From: Datnioides undecimradiatus
Lineage: Eukaryota > Chordata > Actinopteri > Lobotiformes > Datnioididae
DNA: 64,000 nucleotides
Direction: 5' to 3'
Assembly (NCBI GenBank): GCA_008933995.1
Contig: WARS01002804.1
Location: 709,001-773,000 of the forward strand
Shown here: piece after piece, positions 11,780-23,869 of the stretch
Position numbering within the stretch: the first letter of the stretch is position 1
Layout of the letters: each line of letters opens with the position of its first letter
The notes under the pieces: model-generated
What the model saw: only the letters and a program-made list of their open reading frames with translations
The model's database searches: none
What the model was told of the DNA's origin: nothing
Translations under genes and position numbers: made by a program

Positions 11780-12620
11780 TTTGTTGGACAGAGGATGATA
11801 GTTACTTTATTAATCCCATGAAATTCATAGATATCCTAGCAAAGGCCATAAATATGCAAACAGCATGCATCAACATGAGAAACAATATAGTAAAAATAAG
11901 AGTACATAAAAAGAGATAATTAAACAAAATAAAAAATTAATTAAAGAGAATAGAAGAATATCAGAGGATAAGATATTTTATATATATACACACAAACACA
12001 TATACAAACATACTTAGACATACATTTTCACATGTATACACACAGACACACACAAACATATAAATGTATACATGTGCACACATGTATATACATACATGCA
12101 TACATATACATGCACATGTGGCGTCACGAGGAGGTGTTGACAACGCCACCCTGGGGGTTTCTCACCCAGGACCTTTTTTGGGGAATTGACCACACCAAGG
12201 AAGGTGCACTCAGGGTCTGTTTTGCAGTGAGGCAGAGACAGTGTTTCTGATATTACAAAAATATTTCATTGGTTAAAATCCTGTACTCAAACTCTGATAT
12301 TAAGAGGCCTCACTGGAGGCAGCCAATCAGGGCTGAGACCTACATGAGAGATGGGTGACAAGAGCAAGGGGATCCCAGGACACCACACGTGAAGCAAATA
12401 AAAATAAAATCAACCCGAAGTGCAAACGGAACACAAGGAGGGACACCAATTAGGTGTTTATATGCACCAACCAATCACGGCAATAACCAATAACCATGAG
12501 GGGGTGGAACCGGAACTGGTCTATGGGAGGAGCAGCACAACACAAGTCAGAGCATATCACAACATCGGCCCCGTAGGAGGAGGGGGATGTAACACTAAGT
12601 TAGGTGGAACATGTCAACAC
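11780..12620. repeat. Unique-to-module repeat-rich insertion with LINE/SINE-like tail
   Basis: Contains gatagttactttattaatcc (near 11800), a motif I associate with the 3' ends of fish retroposons, then an ACAT/CA-rich simple repeat (about 11980-12118) and about 500 bp ending in tgtaaca near 12594. No counterpart is seen in the other modules, so it may be an insertion. Element type and borders are not resolved. Confidence 0.35.
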
Positions 12621-12689
12621 TGCTTATCTCAACGTGTTCTTTCTCAGCTATATATTCAAACTTTATGGTACAAAGCTTCGTGTTTTAAT

Positions 12690-12900
12690 CACAGTGTTGT
12701 CATCCATCCGTTTCGCTTCTCTGGAAAAGACAAACAAGAGAGTTGAATCGAAGCCCAAAGAGGAAATCCAGCCTTAAATAAACTTTGTCAGTTTTAATTG
12801 TGCTTTCACCTTGGGATGTTGTTTTTCTTCTCTTGATTTTCACAACAATTATTATAACTGCAACTAAAAACCATAGCCGCGTATGATGCATAGCCACCAC
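12690..12900 (-). pseudogene. Type-2 Ig receptor remnant T2-b: 29-nt exon and TM exon only
   Basis: The short exon (around 12692-12720) and TM exon (around 12812-12902) are close copies of those in T2-a. The TM exon keeps KIKRRKTTS and an intact GTGAAAGC donor. Just upstream (near 13117) the sequence jumps from the intron before the stalk exon to the module flank that normally lies beyond the first exon. Stalk, both Ig domains and leader are therefore deleted, and no tail exon is found on the other side. Confidence 0.65.
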
Positions 12901-12959
12901 AGATCTGCAAAGATAATGAAAACATTTTTAGGAAAGTTTGTCCTGAAGCTTCCTGTTTG

Positions 12960-13635
12960 GTTCAAAATCATCCAACTAGAGACGAGACGAGACTCCATGT
13001 GATTTTTTTTCAAAGTGTTTTAAATAATCATTAGATATCAAGTGGATCAATCCCAAACTTGTTTGAAAAGCCAAACGCTATCCAGCGTTACAACACAACT
13101 CTATCGGGCATGTTTGACAGCATGTTGTCTTTAAATAGTGTTTAATAGAAAACAGACAGGTGAAGAGTCAGTTCCCAGCAACCAGCAGCAGCCGGAAAGA
13201 GCCCAGATCAGATGATATCTAACTGCTCTGAGGTCAGTTGTTTCTCTCAGAGAAGTGAAGGGGAAGGTTTGGTGGTTTTACTCTGTAATGATGACCAGAT
13301 AAACATCAGGTACACACGATGCTCACAGGAAGAGACAGTCTCACTTTATTAGACAATAAGACAAAGACACCCACTGAATTCTGTTGAAACCACTATCTCC
13401 CTGGAAGGTTTGAGGTCAGTGGACAGTAGCTGAGACAAATGGTTAAAGACACTGATGAGTGTCCTGACCGAACTTCCCTGTAACTGTCTGACACGAGGCA
13501 TCAACATGCACTTCATGCACTGTTCAGTGGTGACAGTGGTGGCTGAGTGTGTGTGACATCAACACTTCACCTGTGGTGTTGTGGTTTTTCATGCTTTGTG
13601 CAGACACATTGAAGCTTTAAGGTCATTTTAGGCCT
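12960..13635. other. Module flank between T2-b and the hAT-like insertion
   Basis: Intron remnant up to about 13117, then the module-flank repeat (gcatgttgtctttaaatagt and following) shared with 9458, 24310 and 40355. No gene. Confidence 0.5.
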
Positions 13636-13639
13636 AACC

Positions 13640-14592
13640 AAGAGCTGCAGCTATCAATTATATTTATAATCGAGTAATCTATTATTCGATAATAATCGAG
13701 TATTTGAATATTCGAAAAAATAGTAAAAATATGAAAAAACTAACTTGTCCTTTATTCTAGAACCAGCTGAAAACAACTACAAAAAAGTATAAAGGTAAAG
13801 GAATATATAAAATATCTATATAGAAATAATAACAGTATCAAAACATCAAATTACTGTTGTTTTGTAATGTGACTAACCAATGTCATACTGAAAACACTAC
13901 TCACTTTAACTAAAGTAAAACACACCCGCTGTACTATATTTGTTCATTATCCCACTTATCACCTGATATTTTCATGTCTAGTAGGCCTATAGACACCATC
14001 ATTCGGGGAGTGTGTGTGTGTGTGTGCAAAAAAGGTTTTGAATGTTGGTGAATGAGCAGCAGCGTGTTCGTCAGTTCCTTCACCAACAGTTACAGTAAAA
14101 CATTAATTACAGTATAGCAGCAAATATTCTTAGTTTTCTTGAGCTGAAGCTAACGACATAATTAGGGTGACCGCTATGATGTTCTGAGCGCTCATTATGC
14201 TAACATATTAGCATTAGCATTATTTTAACATTATTGTTTTGTGTCGGCTCTGCTTCCTCAGGTGTAATGTAGACTGCGTTTCCCACTGAGTCAGGTTTTG
14301 TGATGCAGGTCAAGTTCGCACTACAGTGGAGGCACCGCATTGTGTTTTTCATTTTAAAGTGTTCCTACACTCTGTGACACTTTCTGCCTTTTTTGACCTT
14401 GTTTTCTGGAGCTTCACTCCACTTGTTTGTGGGAGATCCTGGTGTCATGTGTGCTGGCCAACAAGCGTCAGTGGTACCACAACAGCAGGATCAATGCTTA
14501 GCGAAGAAAAAGGTAATTAAGGAAACAATGCTTCGATTCAGAAAACTGTAATTGAATAATTTTTTGAGTCGTATTAATCGCTTCCAGCTCAA
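13640..14592. mobile_element. Non-autonomous hAT-type element with 8-bp target duplication
   Basis: About 950 bp present here but absent from the equivalent place at 24734, where the text reads ggtctaaactgctgaaagta without interruption. The flanking octamers are gcctaacc on the left and gtctaaac on the right; the left copy at 40947-40954 reads gcctaaac, supporting an 8-bp duplication. Ends are imperfect inverted repeats (agagctgcagc against gagctggaagc). No transposase is seen. A right-truncated copy starts at 40955. Confidence 0.65.
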
Positions 14593-14860
14593 GTCTAAAC
14601 TGCTGAAAGTAGCCTGAGTTATCATATTTCTGTGCATTGTCGAGTCACTTTGGGTGTGTTTCTGTCTGTATTTGGACACATTTGAGTGCTGAGAGAGAAC
14701 AGAGCTGTTCAACAATACAGTGAAGGTTTACTACTGGAGGGAGACAAGAGGAGGGAGGCTGTGCTGCTTGTTGAGGCAGGACGTTCATAGTAAAGAGCAT
14801 TTAGTTTCAGTCAGAACAAGAATCATGAAACACAGTGTAGAACGAGCTGGGAAACATTTC

Positions 14861-14866
14861 TTTATT
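14861..14866 (-). terminator. Candidate polyadenylation signal of T1-b
   Basis: AATAAA on the minus strand about 290 nt beyond the T1-b stop codon. The 3' UTR sequence up to this point is partly repeated near 25800-26250 and 41340-41740, as expected for a transcribed module. Confidence 0.4.
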
Positions 14867-15151
14867 TACAGATTATATTGTTCCAGATATATTATATTGC
14901 TGTTGGCTGAAGCTGAAATCCAGCTGTTGAGCCTGAACTGCTGTGTAAAATCAAGACTTTCACAACTGATGCAGCAAAAGTTGAATATTCTTGTCCAAAG
15001 CCAGACTGAAGTAGAAATCAGAGAAAACACAAAAACATGTCTCACCTTCATAAACAAAAATAAAAACAACTGGTCGCCCAAGACTAAAAATGACCTGATA
15101 AGATGTTTATTGTCTAACGGCTTCAGCTGCTCATGTAAATGTGCTGTTATT

Positions 15152-17415
15152 TCACTGCAGCAGCGTTTCTCTGAGCATCTGATGTTGATATGGACGTTGT
15201 TGATCATCGGAGTCTGATGGAGGCAGACGCGTCTCTCCAAAGTTCTCATAGTTCACCACAACATCACCTTCATCTCTGTCAACATTCACCTGCGAAACAC
15301 AGGACGAGCAAACTGTGACATCATCGCCCCACATTTAGCACAACGAGAAACATGATGATATACATATGAATACACAGGGTGACAAATTAAAGGAAAACAA
15401 ACATGAAGTGGGTGCAGAGCTGCCTGACACGCCGGACTTTCAGGAATCTCCTCTAAGGAGCTCAGCTGGGTTTAGATTTGTTATTTCTCACCACTCATTT
15501 ATTCCAGGTCTTGCTTCCAATTTGTCACCTATCTGGGATCATGAATCAGCCCAAAATATGAGCTAAAATACTATTGATGCACAAAAAGCAAACATAGTTC
15601 AGAGTCTACTCAGGGAACCTGAATCTAGCATCAGTTACTGTCTGATCTGATCCTACCTGCCTGGCTGCTGACCTGAATGCCTCTTTGAAACCTGGGCATA
15701 TGCCAAACAGTGAGACAGTCACAGTCCTGCATTACAGCAACATGAGCAGTTACCAGCAGCAGCTCAGCATCATTCACACTGACTGACAGTCCCTGATTAT
15801 TCACAAACATTTATTTTAGTTTATCACATCAGTTCACTTCAGGTCTGATTTCCAACCTGTGTTAAGCCATCAGCTGGTCTCTGGGTTCCTGGAAAATAAA
15901 GCACAGAGTAACATTTCAGCTCTAAACTCACAGTTTGTGTCTATCACAAAACAAGCGCTACCCAAAGCTTCTCACCCTCAGCTCTGATGAGAAGAACAGT
16001 GACCACAGTGACCAGGAGGAGTTCAGCCGCACGCATCGCCAACATGACGTAGTCGATCACCGAACATCCTGTGTGAGCTGTGGAGCAGGACAATAATGTG
16101 AGAATATCAGAAGCTCAACACGCGTGATCAGTCGTGTTAGTGACGTGGCTGTAGGGAAGGAAATGAATGTTTTGTAATTCTCTTCCAATAGCGCTTGTGT
16201 GTGTGTGTGTAAATCACATTCACAGCTCTGACATCTGTTTGATATTTCAATACATACGAGCAATCAACTTTAGTGGTTTTTACCTTCTTGTGCTGTCGCT
16301 GTTGTTGCTATTAAGGTTGTCATTGCTGCTGCTGCTGTGATCTTTGCTTGGCTGCTGCATTATCACTAGACAAATTCTTAAAAACAACAACAAGAAAACA
16401 GATAAATAATAAAAGTTTCTGGTTAATAAAACAGAAATAGTGTTGTCATGAAGCTACATCACAGCTCACCATGATCTCACCTGGTTTGTCGTGAGAGGAC
16501 TGACGGCTGAAGGTAAACTGCTGCACTTTGTTGTTGTAAAGATCAGTCACTTCACACTGAAACAACTCAAGATACTTTGTCTTCTGCTCAAGAGAAGAGG
16601 TAGGAAATGTTGTAGTAACTGAGCACAGAGGTGTCTGCGTGACTTTGTTATTTTCATCCACATCTCTAATTCTCCATACAGCCACTTCACTCAGGTTCAC
16701 ACTGTCTGGTGCATCAACACAGAGCAGGTTAATGTCACCACATCAAGGAGTTCTTGTGTTCAGTCAACAGAAGACGGAGACATTGTGAGAGAAAGCATAA
16801 CAAGAGTAAAATCACTGCGTGATCATAATTATTGTGATGTTTCAGTCTGTTGTTCTAACGAGACAGTTTGAGCTGAAAACATGATGATGGAAATACTCAC
16901 TGGTAACAACAAACAGAAAACATAAAGTAAAGTCTTGTCCTGACTGTGTCTGCAGGTGTAATGACCAACATCCTCAGTTGAGACTCCTTTCTTTATGTTC
17001 ACAGAGAACAAAGGCTGTCTGTAACTTCCTCAGTCTGTCTGCTGATTTAGCAACGCTTGTTGTCCAATCTTCCCATGGTCAACTGTGGTTCAGGAGTCAT
17101 CTACTTCCCTGACCCAGCCAGGAAGAGAGCCAGGAAGTCTGGACACATTCATCTCGATCCTGTATCACATTAGCACAGGGCAACATGACGTCATCTCCCT
17201 CTCTGACAGTCAAGCGGAGGAAATCCTCAAACAGTCACTGCTGTTGAAAACAACAAAAGAGGACAAGACGAGATGTGAGCTTTGAGTGAGGAAGATCAGA
17301 TCTGACAGAAGCTTATTCATTTCGCTGTTTCCTCTGGTATTTGTCCTCTTACCTGTAAAGTGAAGCAGCAGTGTCAGAGATAAAGATATTTTTAATCACT
17401 TTTGAGTCCAAATCC
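15152..17415 (-). pseudogene. Type-1 Ig receptor copy T1-b, full exon set, several exons damaged
   Basis: Exons in transcript order: leader 17353-17415, V 16901-17240, second Ig 16481 to about 16764, stalk 16284-16365, TM 15976-16068, short exon about 15859-15888, tail 15152-15289. The tail exon is intact (46 codons with stop) and reads VVNYENFGETRLPPSDSDD, a tyrosine motif VxYxxF. The TM exon is in frame: YVMLAMRAAELLLVTVVTVL with Arg and Glu at the membrane entry. The V exon keeps GDDVMLPCANV, ECVQTSW and VGHYTCRHSQDK but has frameshifts and stops. The leader has lost its ATG context and gained a base, and the short exon is missing its normal donor. It is the best type-1 tail in the array, and the only type-1 copy retaining all exons. 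Confidence 0.7.
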
Positions 17416-17459
17416 ACGTGCCTAAGCTGCCTGCCCCAGCTCTGAACTGTCAGACTTTC

Positions 17460-17930
17460 TGAAGTGATATGTGTTAAAATAAGCACCCATTCGTGAAACT
17501 TCCTTTCTCTGAACAGCCAAAGATATTTAGTCACTTGTCAACACAATTGATATACATTGGATTCTTCACCAGATTTAACAGCAGATTGTCATGGGTTTTG
17601 AGTTTCAATCTTGTTTTCATCTTGAGTTGCTGCCGGTCTTGTTTCAGTAGGCTGCATTCACTTCCACTGTGTCACCTGTGTTCATCCATCCATTCATGCT
17701 CCTTCGGCTATCCAGGGCAGTAGTTCAAGGAGAGTCCTCTCCCCAGCCACTACCACTAGCTAAAGAGATATATAGCTTCTTTCCTTTGTTTTGTTTTTCT
17801 TGTGTTCTCCATCTAATCACATCACAAACAAATATTCACGCAGCTGGAGCAAACAATGCACAGGTATTTCGTCAAAATGTGGTGCTAATAATGCCCAGTG
17901 ACCTGGTGGTTTGTTGATAGAGTGATGATG
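17460..17930. repeat. 5' flank repeat of type-1 modules (copy 2)
   Basis: Shared with 10740-11770 and 42745-43255: ccaaagatatttagtcactt, then gtcatgggttttgagtttc, then cccagtgacctggtggtttg. It probably holds the ancestral type-1 promoter, but I see no clear core element. Confidence 0.5.
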
Positions 17931-18079
17931 TTAGCAGCACTTCCTCACTCGACGCTGACTGTGCTGGATATGCTTGCAAGTGTTTTTTGTGGTGAAATAT
18001 AACATGAATTAACGGCAGTTCAGAGACAGTTTGTTTATTTTTATTCTTTTGTTACCAAAGTAATACTACCACATTACTT

Positions 18080-18410
18080 TGATTAACAGGCTGGAATGAC
18101 ACAGCTAAAATGGATAAAACTGGAGAAAGCGGCATGTTGATCTTATAATAACTCGGCTTGCTTTGTTAATATTCTAAATCACTAACAAGGACCACGCCAT
18201 CAATGAGATGCATTTGAACAATTTATAGAAGATTAAGAACTTAATTCCTCAGGTGTTGCTGAGTTTGGGGAAGCTGATGGCAATCTGTGGTAGCATTCTG
18301 GGCAGGATGGAATTCCCCATAGGGCCCTACAGTACAGATAGGTAGAAGGATAGAGAGATACAAGCAACAGATAAGAGCAACAGCGCCGCTTATCATTGGT
18401 GGTAAGTAAG
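18080..18410. other. Duplicate of the 3' flank of IgR-B
   Basis: gagaaagcggcatgttgatc and about 220 bp around it match 44520-44720, the DNA just beyond the 3' end of IgR-B. This shows that an IgR-B-like gene was duplicated into this position and lost its 3' exons. Confidence 0.55.
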
Positions 18411-18525
18411 GACCTTACTATTACTAATTAATAACTAATGGTGAAGAATTATTCAGTATAATCATCGCCATTGTAATGTTTGTTTCTATTGTTCAAACAA
18501 AATGGTACACCGTGTATGTACTCAC

Positions 18526-19118
18526 CACTGCAAGAACATACAGATAAACCTGAGAGTATAGTTTCTGCTGTCATTCTGGTTTGAATCCGTTCACAAGTGT
18601 AGTGACCAGCATCCTCAGCTGAGACCTTTCTTATAACCAGAGAACAGTTCTTCGCAACACTCCAGTCTGCCTGACGGGCTTCATGTTCTTAATCTGTCCA
18701 CAAATCATTCAGGCTGACTGCTGCTCTGCTTCTTGAATAACTGAAGATCCATGTTGTGCTATTCAGAGTTATTCTAACTCATCATATCTTTTACAAGACA
18801 GGCAGGTCACCCACCTCTGACATGGGCGAGAGGAAAGCTGTCTGTCTGCCAGAAGCAGGAGGATGAGAGGAGAAATATAAAAGAATGACAAAGAATAAAA
18901 TATGACGATAATGTCAGTTTAAGGATCTGTCACCCTGTTTTCCAATAGGTCCATTCCACATCGCTGTTTCTGAATGTCTTTGTTAAACTTTAATGATATT
19001 TGTGAAATTAACATGTTTCTTTGATTCATATTCATGTTACATGTAGTTCCACTCTGTAAATTGAAGCACCAGCATCAGAAATAAAGACGTTTCAACCGCC
19101 TGAATTCAACCCCATCAT
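18526..19118 (-). pseudogene. Ig receptor fragment: V exon plus leader only
   Basis: A V-type exon (18526 to about 18852) starts with a normal donor and keeps the complement of the cluster's SAEDAG/CSLVI region, but with several single-base changes of frame. A leader exon (about 19053-19118) begins with two consecutive ATGs and then frameshifts to a stop. No second Ig, stalk, TM or tail exon follows. Instead, the DNA on the 3' side is the 3' flank of an IgR-B-like gene, so an internal deletion removed about six exons. The leader and its 5' flank match those of the copy ending at 31236. Confidence 0.6.
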
Positions 19119-19689
19119 CCCTCTGTCTCTCTCTTCTTCTGCTTTTCTAAACTCATGCCTTATGTAGAAAAGTGTCCACTCTAATAAGCAAAGTTTTACT
19201 TCCTCAGAGTGACTGTTGTCCTTTCTTACTCTCCTACGCCAGCTTCTCTGTTGTAAGTGGGCAGAACACGTCACCTTGTGCCCCTCCCTCCTTCCACCAT
19301 GGCTGATGAGCTGCACCGCACTGAATTTGAAGAAGTATCTGGAATCAGCAGCAGTGAGAGAACTGAACCCTTTAGTGTTTTCCACTCTTTTCTCATTCAG
19401 CCTCTTGCTTTAACTTGATTCTGAAGAGTGGGGTCAGTCAAGACGAGCGTTGTCTCAATTTACCCTCCTTTAATTTGGTGATTCTCTACACAAGCATCAT
19501 TTCGTTGGAAAATAAATGAGATGAAGAAGCCAAAATTACGTGCAAACAGGCGACACAAGAACAAACAGGAAACACTAAAAAATATGTAATAAACAAACCA
19601 AGTGCATTGTGCTCCTGACAGCAAAATGTAAATACATACATGTTCCCATTTACATTTAAAAGTAGGTGAGTAATGTTGGGTTATTACCT

Positions 19690-20045
19690 GCGGAGTGAAT
19701 GTAACTAAAATACATGTAATCAAGTACTGCATCAAATATACAAATTCAAGGAAACTGACTTTACATCAGTATTTACACTTTATGCAGCTTCATGCTCCTA
19801 CTTTGCTACATCTGAGGCAAATATTTACTCCATTATATATTTGACAGCTTCTGAGTTACTTTTCAGATTACAGTTACTCTTCCTGTCCAGTGAAAACATA
19901 TCTCCAAATTTGATCTTTTATTTTGATGAGCTTAAAGAAAATACGTACTTTAGGGAGTACTTTACTGCAAAATGGATGTTTTTACTTTAAATACTCTGAT
20001 CTGAGGATCTGAGTTCCTCTTCCATCACTGATGAGTACTTCTCCT
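19690..20045. mobile_element. Short dispersed element of the 'tactcaagtac/actttactgc' family
   Basis: Contains aatcaagtactgcatcaaat and ends with gagttcctcttccatcactg, matching terminal text of a very common fish non-autonomous element as I remember it. A parallel copy at 31795-32150 came by module duplication, and a separate insertion is at 57229-57895. No coding capacity. Confidence 0.45.
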
Positions 20046-20214
20046 CTACTATTACACCACTAGTTAACCCAACACCCCCTCTTGTGGACAAAAGGCTTTA
20101 CAACAACAAATCCTGAAGTTGATCATCTAATGAAACCATACATTCAAACATTTCTCAATATCAGTTATCAAAACAAGCTGTGAATGACACGAGCTGTAAC
20201 TGTACTGTGGTCTC

Positions 20215-23200
20215 TCATTCATTTGGTTTGTTGATGGTGGCGTAGAGGATGCTGGGATCAGCAGAGGCTGCAGCAGATGAACATTATCTCACGGTGGCGT
20301 AGGTCACGGCTTCATCTTCAACTTTACCCCAAACCTGGAAAACAATAAAACAAACACACAACATGTGAAGGACACAAATACCACGACACAGGATAAACTG
20401 AGCCATGTAAACACAGCACAACAATCAGCGGCGAACAATGAGAAAGAGCAGCACAACACAAAGCAGTGACTCCAGTGAAGTCGGGCTGCGTGAAGACTCT
20501 GTGTTAAACGTGTTCACTACAACCAGACAGCAGCTTACCCGCCTCTACGGTTGGTGAAGGCTGATGGAGGCGAGGGAAACCCCACCGGCCAGGATCAGCC
20601 CACACAGAGGACAACATCATAACCAGCGACGAGTTTTATTTATACATTTTATTTTTAGTGTATTTCCATTTTTTTGTAGATGAAAACACATAAAATGATG
20701 CCTCAGTGGAGCATCCCCAACCAATCAACAATTCATCTTCAGTTCTCTACTGTGCTGTGTTGTACGGAGTGTAAACCAGTAAAACCTTAGATATCAAAGG
20801 GTTTTCTGAAAGAAAGCATGATGTGGAAAATGCAGAAACATCTTCATAAACTGACTCTGGATCAGCTGTAAGACACATTTCTGTGCGTCAGCAGCTTGAT
20901 AAACTGACTCTGATCAGCCAAAGACACATTTCGTGTCAGCAGCTTGATAAACTGACTCTGATCAGCTGTAAGACACATTTCTGTGTGTCAGCAGCTTGAT
21001 AAACTGACTCTGGATCAGCTGTAAGACACATTTCTGTGTGCCAGCAGCAGCTTGATAAACTGACTCTGGATCAGCTGTAAGACACATTTCTGTGCTCCTC
21101 TTTTCAGTCAGCTGTTTGTTTTTAACTCTTGCACTGAAGATGCATGATTTCAGTCGCCGGACGCCTGGATCTGAAGTTATCAGAGAAACAAGCTGAGCAA
21201 CGTTAGCAGCAGCTCGGCTCACGCCTCCAGGACGTCCTGCAGTGCGGGCCGACAGCGTGGGAGAAACAGTGGTTTTTAAGGTGGAACTGCTTTATTCAGT
21301 GTTTCTCTGGGTTTGAATCAGCGTTCTTGTTTGTTTTGTGGAGAGGAGGAGACCCTTGGGGAGAACCAGCTCCCCAGTAAAAAACCTCCTGAACCATCAA
21401 CACTGAAGGAATCCCAGCTGACAGGAAGACAACAACTCCCAGCATCCCACGCTGTTGCGGGAGGTCACATGACTGCAGCTTTTGTCATTGTTTTCATTGG
21501 GAGATGGAAATTTAATGTACCCTTAAAGAAACTATATGTTGTTGTGTGTCATTGAAAATTAGTAAGTGGCAGTTAGTAGCCGATGAGATTAAAATAATGA
21601 TACCGTTTTATGAGTCACCACTGGTATCATATATGAGACTCCTTGCTGTCATTTCCTTGACCTTTGCCAAGGTAGCCACTTAAGTTTGTCAACAAAGTCA
21701 ACACTGCTTATCTCAACGTGTTCTTTCAGCCATATATTCAAAATTTATGGTACAAAGCTGCTTGAACTCACAATGTTGTCATCCATCCGCATTTCGGCCT
21801 TCTGGAAAGACAAAACAAGAGAGTTGAATCGTTTCTGCAAAGAGGAAATCCAGCCTTAAATAAACTTTTGTCAGTGTCATTTGGCGCCGGACCTCGAGTT
21901 GTTTTCTTCCGATGATTTTCAAACGACATTATAACTGCAACTAAACCACAGCTGCGATGATGCACACACACCACAGATCTGCAGCAAAAGATAATGAAAA
22001 CATTTTAGGAAAGCGTTTGTCCTGAAGCTTCCTGTTTGTCTAAAATCATCCAACCAGAGACGCAGGACGAGACCTACATGTGATTTTTTAAAAGTGTTTC
22101 AACATTCATTAGATACGCCGACCTAATCAAACCTTTTTGTGCACAAACGTCATCCAGTTACAACACAACCTGCTGCATGTTTGACAAAACCAATGTGATC
22201 CCATGAACGTGCATGAAAGGAAAGGAGCAGGTGACCTTCGTTGTTCATCGATACAGTCAGGTGACCTTTGTCATCATGGTAATCACAACAAACGCATGGG
22301 TAAAAGTTAGTTTTTGAAAAAGATCATGGTTTTGTCTAACTAATAAGAAAAAGATTGTTGTACATGACATAAGTGGAATACTTACACAATGGTTGAACTT
22401 TTCTACAATCAGTCATAATATTATATGTCTCTCTATGACATTAAAACACAAAATGGCGTGCGAAAAGCAAAGAATATGGCGAGCAAACGTGAAATAACCA
22501 GAGACAGTGGCGGGTTGTTCACACGGCATTTGCTGAGACAAAACAATCAAAAGATAATCTGACTCAGTTACCAGCTCATTCCAAAAGCTTACAGGATGTT
22601 GGTTGAAGCACAAACAAAAAACAGTAAGTGCAACTAAAAGTAACAAGTATCACAGGAGTCTGGGTCTGTAAAATACGGTGTTGAACTGAAGTAAAAACCT
22701 TAAAACGCCTCCTCTTTGTTAAGTTGAAATTGTCAACCTTTTTCCCCTTCCAAAAAGGTCGTGCCTCTTCTGTCTGAATTTGTGCAAAAATCATCTACAA
22801 CCACTTTGTAAACATTTTCGAACCAAACACAACCCAGACACACAAAGTGTCTGTCAGTGTCTCAGAGCTCTTCTGCCTGCTCGTCTTTGCTGACTGTGAA
22901 TTTAGTAGAAACAGGAAAGTGCTGAGTCGCTACTTTGACTCCTGATGCAGCGTCTTCAGCTTCTGCTGTTGTTGAATTAATTGTTGTTGTTAGTGTTGTT
23001 GTTGTTGTTGTAGTTGTGTCTTCACCTGAACAGATGAACACGACTGTTGTAACGTAACATTTAAAACTTCAAATCCATAAATTAAACTAATGTTTAGTTG
23101 ATTCTTCATCAGTTTGAAGTGACTTTAATGTCACCACATCATGGTTCTTGTGTTCAGTCACTGGTGAAGACGGAGACATTGTGAGGAAAGCATAACAAGA

Positions 23201-23866
23201 GTAAAATCATCAGTGATTATAATTATTGTGATGTTTCAGTCTGTTGTTCCTAACGAGACAGCTTGAGCGAAAACATGATGATGGAAATACTCATTGGTAA
23301 CAACAGACAGATCAACCCCAGAGTCTGACCTTTGTTTATTGTTTCCATGAACTGTCGACAGACGAATCTAACAGCATCCTCAGCTGAGACTCTCTTTATA
23401 ACCAGAGAAATGCCCTTCGCAACACCTGGGGTCTGCCTGATTTGGTTTTCTCATGTTCTCTAATCCGTCCATGTTCAACCAGGTTGACTGCTGCTCTGTT
23501 TCTTTGATCAATGAACAGCCATGTAGTATATTCACATCTTCGCTGACCGTCTATCACATTTTCACAAGGCAAAGCGACTTCATGTCCAACTCTGACAACG
23601 ATGGAGGAATAATGGTTTTCAGCTGCTGCTGTTAAGAAGATGAGAGAAATGATGAAAATGAGTGAAATGATAAAATGTCTGTTATGTTCAGAGTTATTTC
23701 TTCTTCCTGGTCGTCTTAGTTAAATGAGATAGTCACTAAATCCCTGTTAATAGTACTGATTAAGTTAGTTCTGCCTTCATAGTTGCGATATATGTATTCT
23801 TACTCTGTAAACTGAAGCAGCACTAAGGAGAAATAAAGATATTTGAATCCATTTGAACTCAGCCAT
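20215..23866 (-). pseudogene. Type-2 Ig receptor copy T2-c lacking its second Ig exon
   Basis: Exons: leader 23805-23866, V 23295-23628, stalk 22934-23025, TM 21893-21978, short exon 21772-21801, ITIM exon about 20535-20600, tail 20215-20334. The second Ig exon is gone except for its first about 30 nt (near 23127-23160): the intron text before it joins directly to ttaatgtcaccacatcatgg. The stalk is an open Thr run (TTTTTTTLTTTINSTTAEAE). The tail exon is 40 codons with one internal TAA and ends ILYATINKPNE. The V-exon donor reads ATGAGT instead of GTGAGT. The leader is frameshifted. The number of independent lesions makes a functional product unlikely if the sequence is accurate. Confidence 0.68.
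20840..21090. repeat. Minisatellite, about 53-bp unit, about five copies
   Basis: Same unit and same intron position as the array at 5838-6040, with one or more extra copies, so copy number changed after module duplication. Unit words: gataaactgactctggatca, gctgtaagacacatttctgt. Confidence 0.8.
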
Positions 23867-23869
23867 CGG

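Noticed and set aside
14720-15217. 165-residue plus-strand open frame
   Set aside because: It is antisense to the T1-b tail exon and 3' UTR; no domain, and the minus strand explains the conservation among modules.
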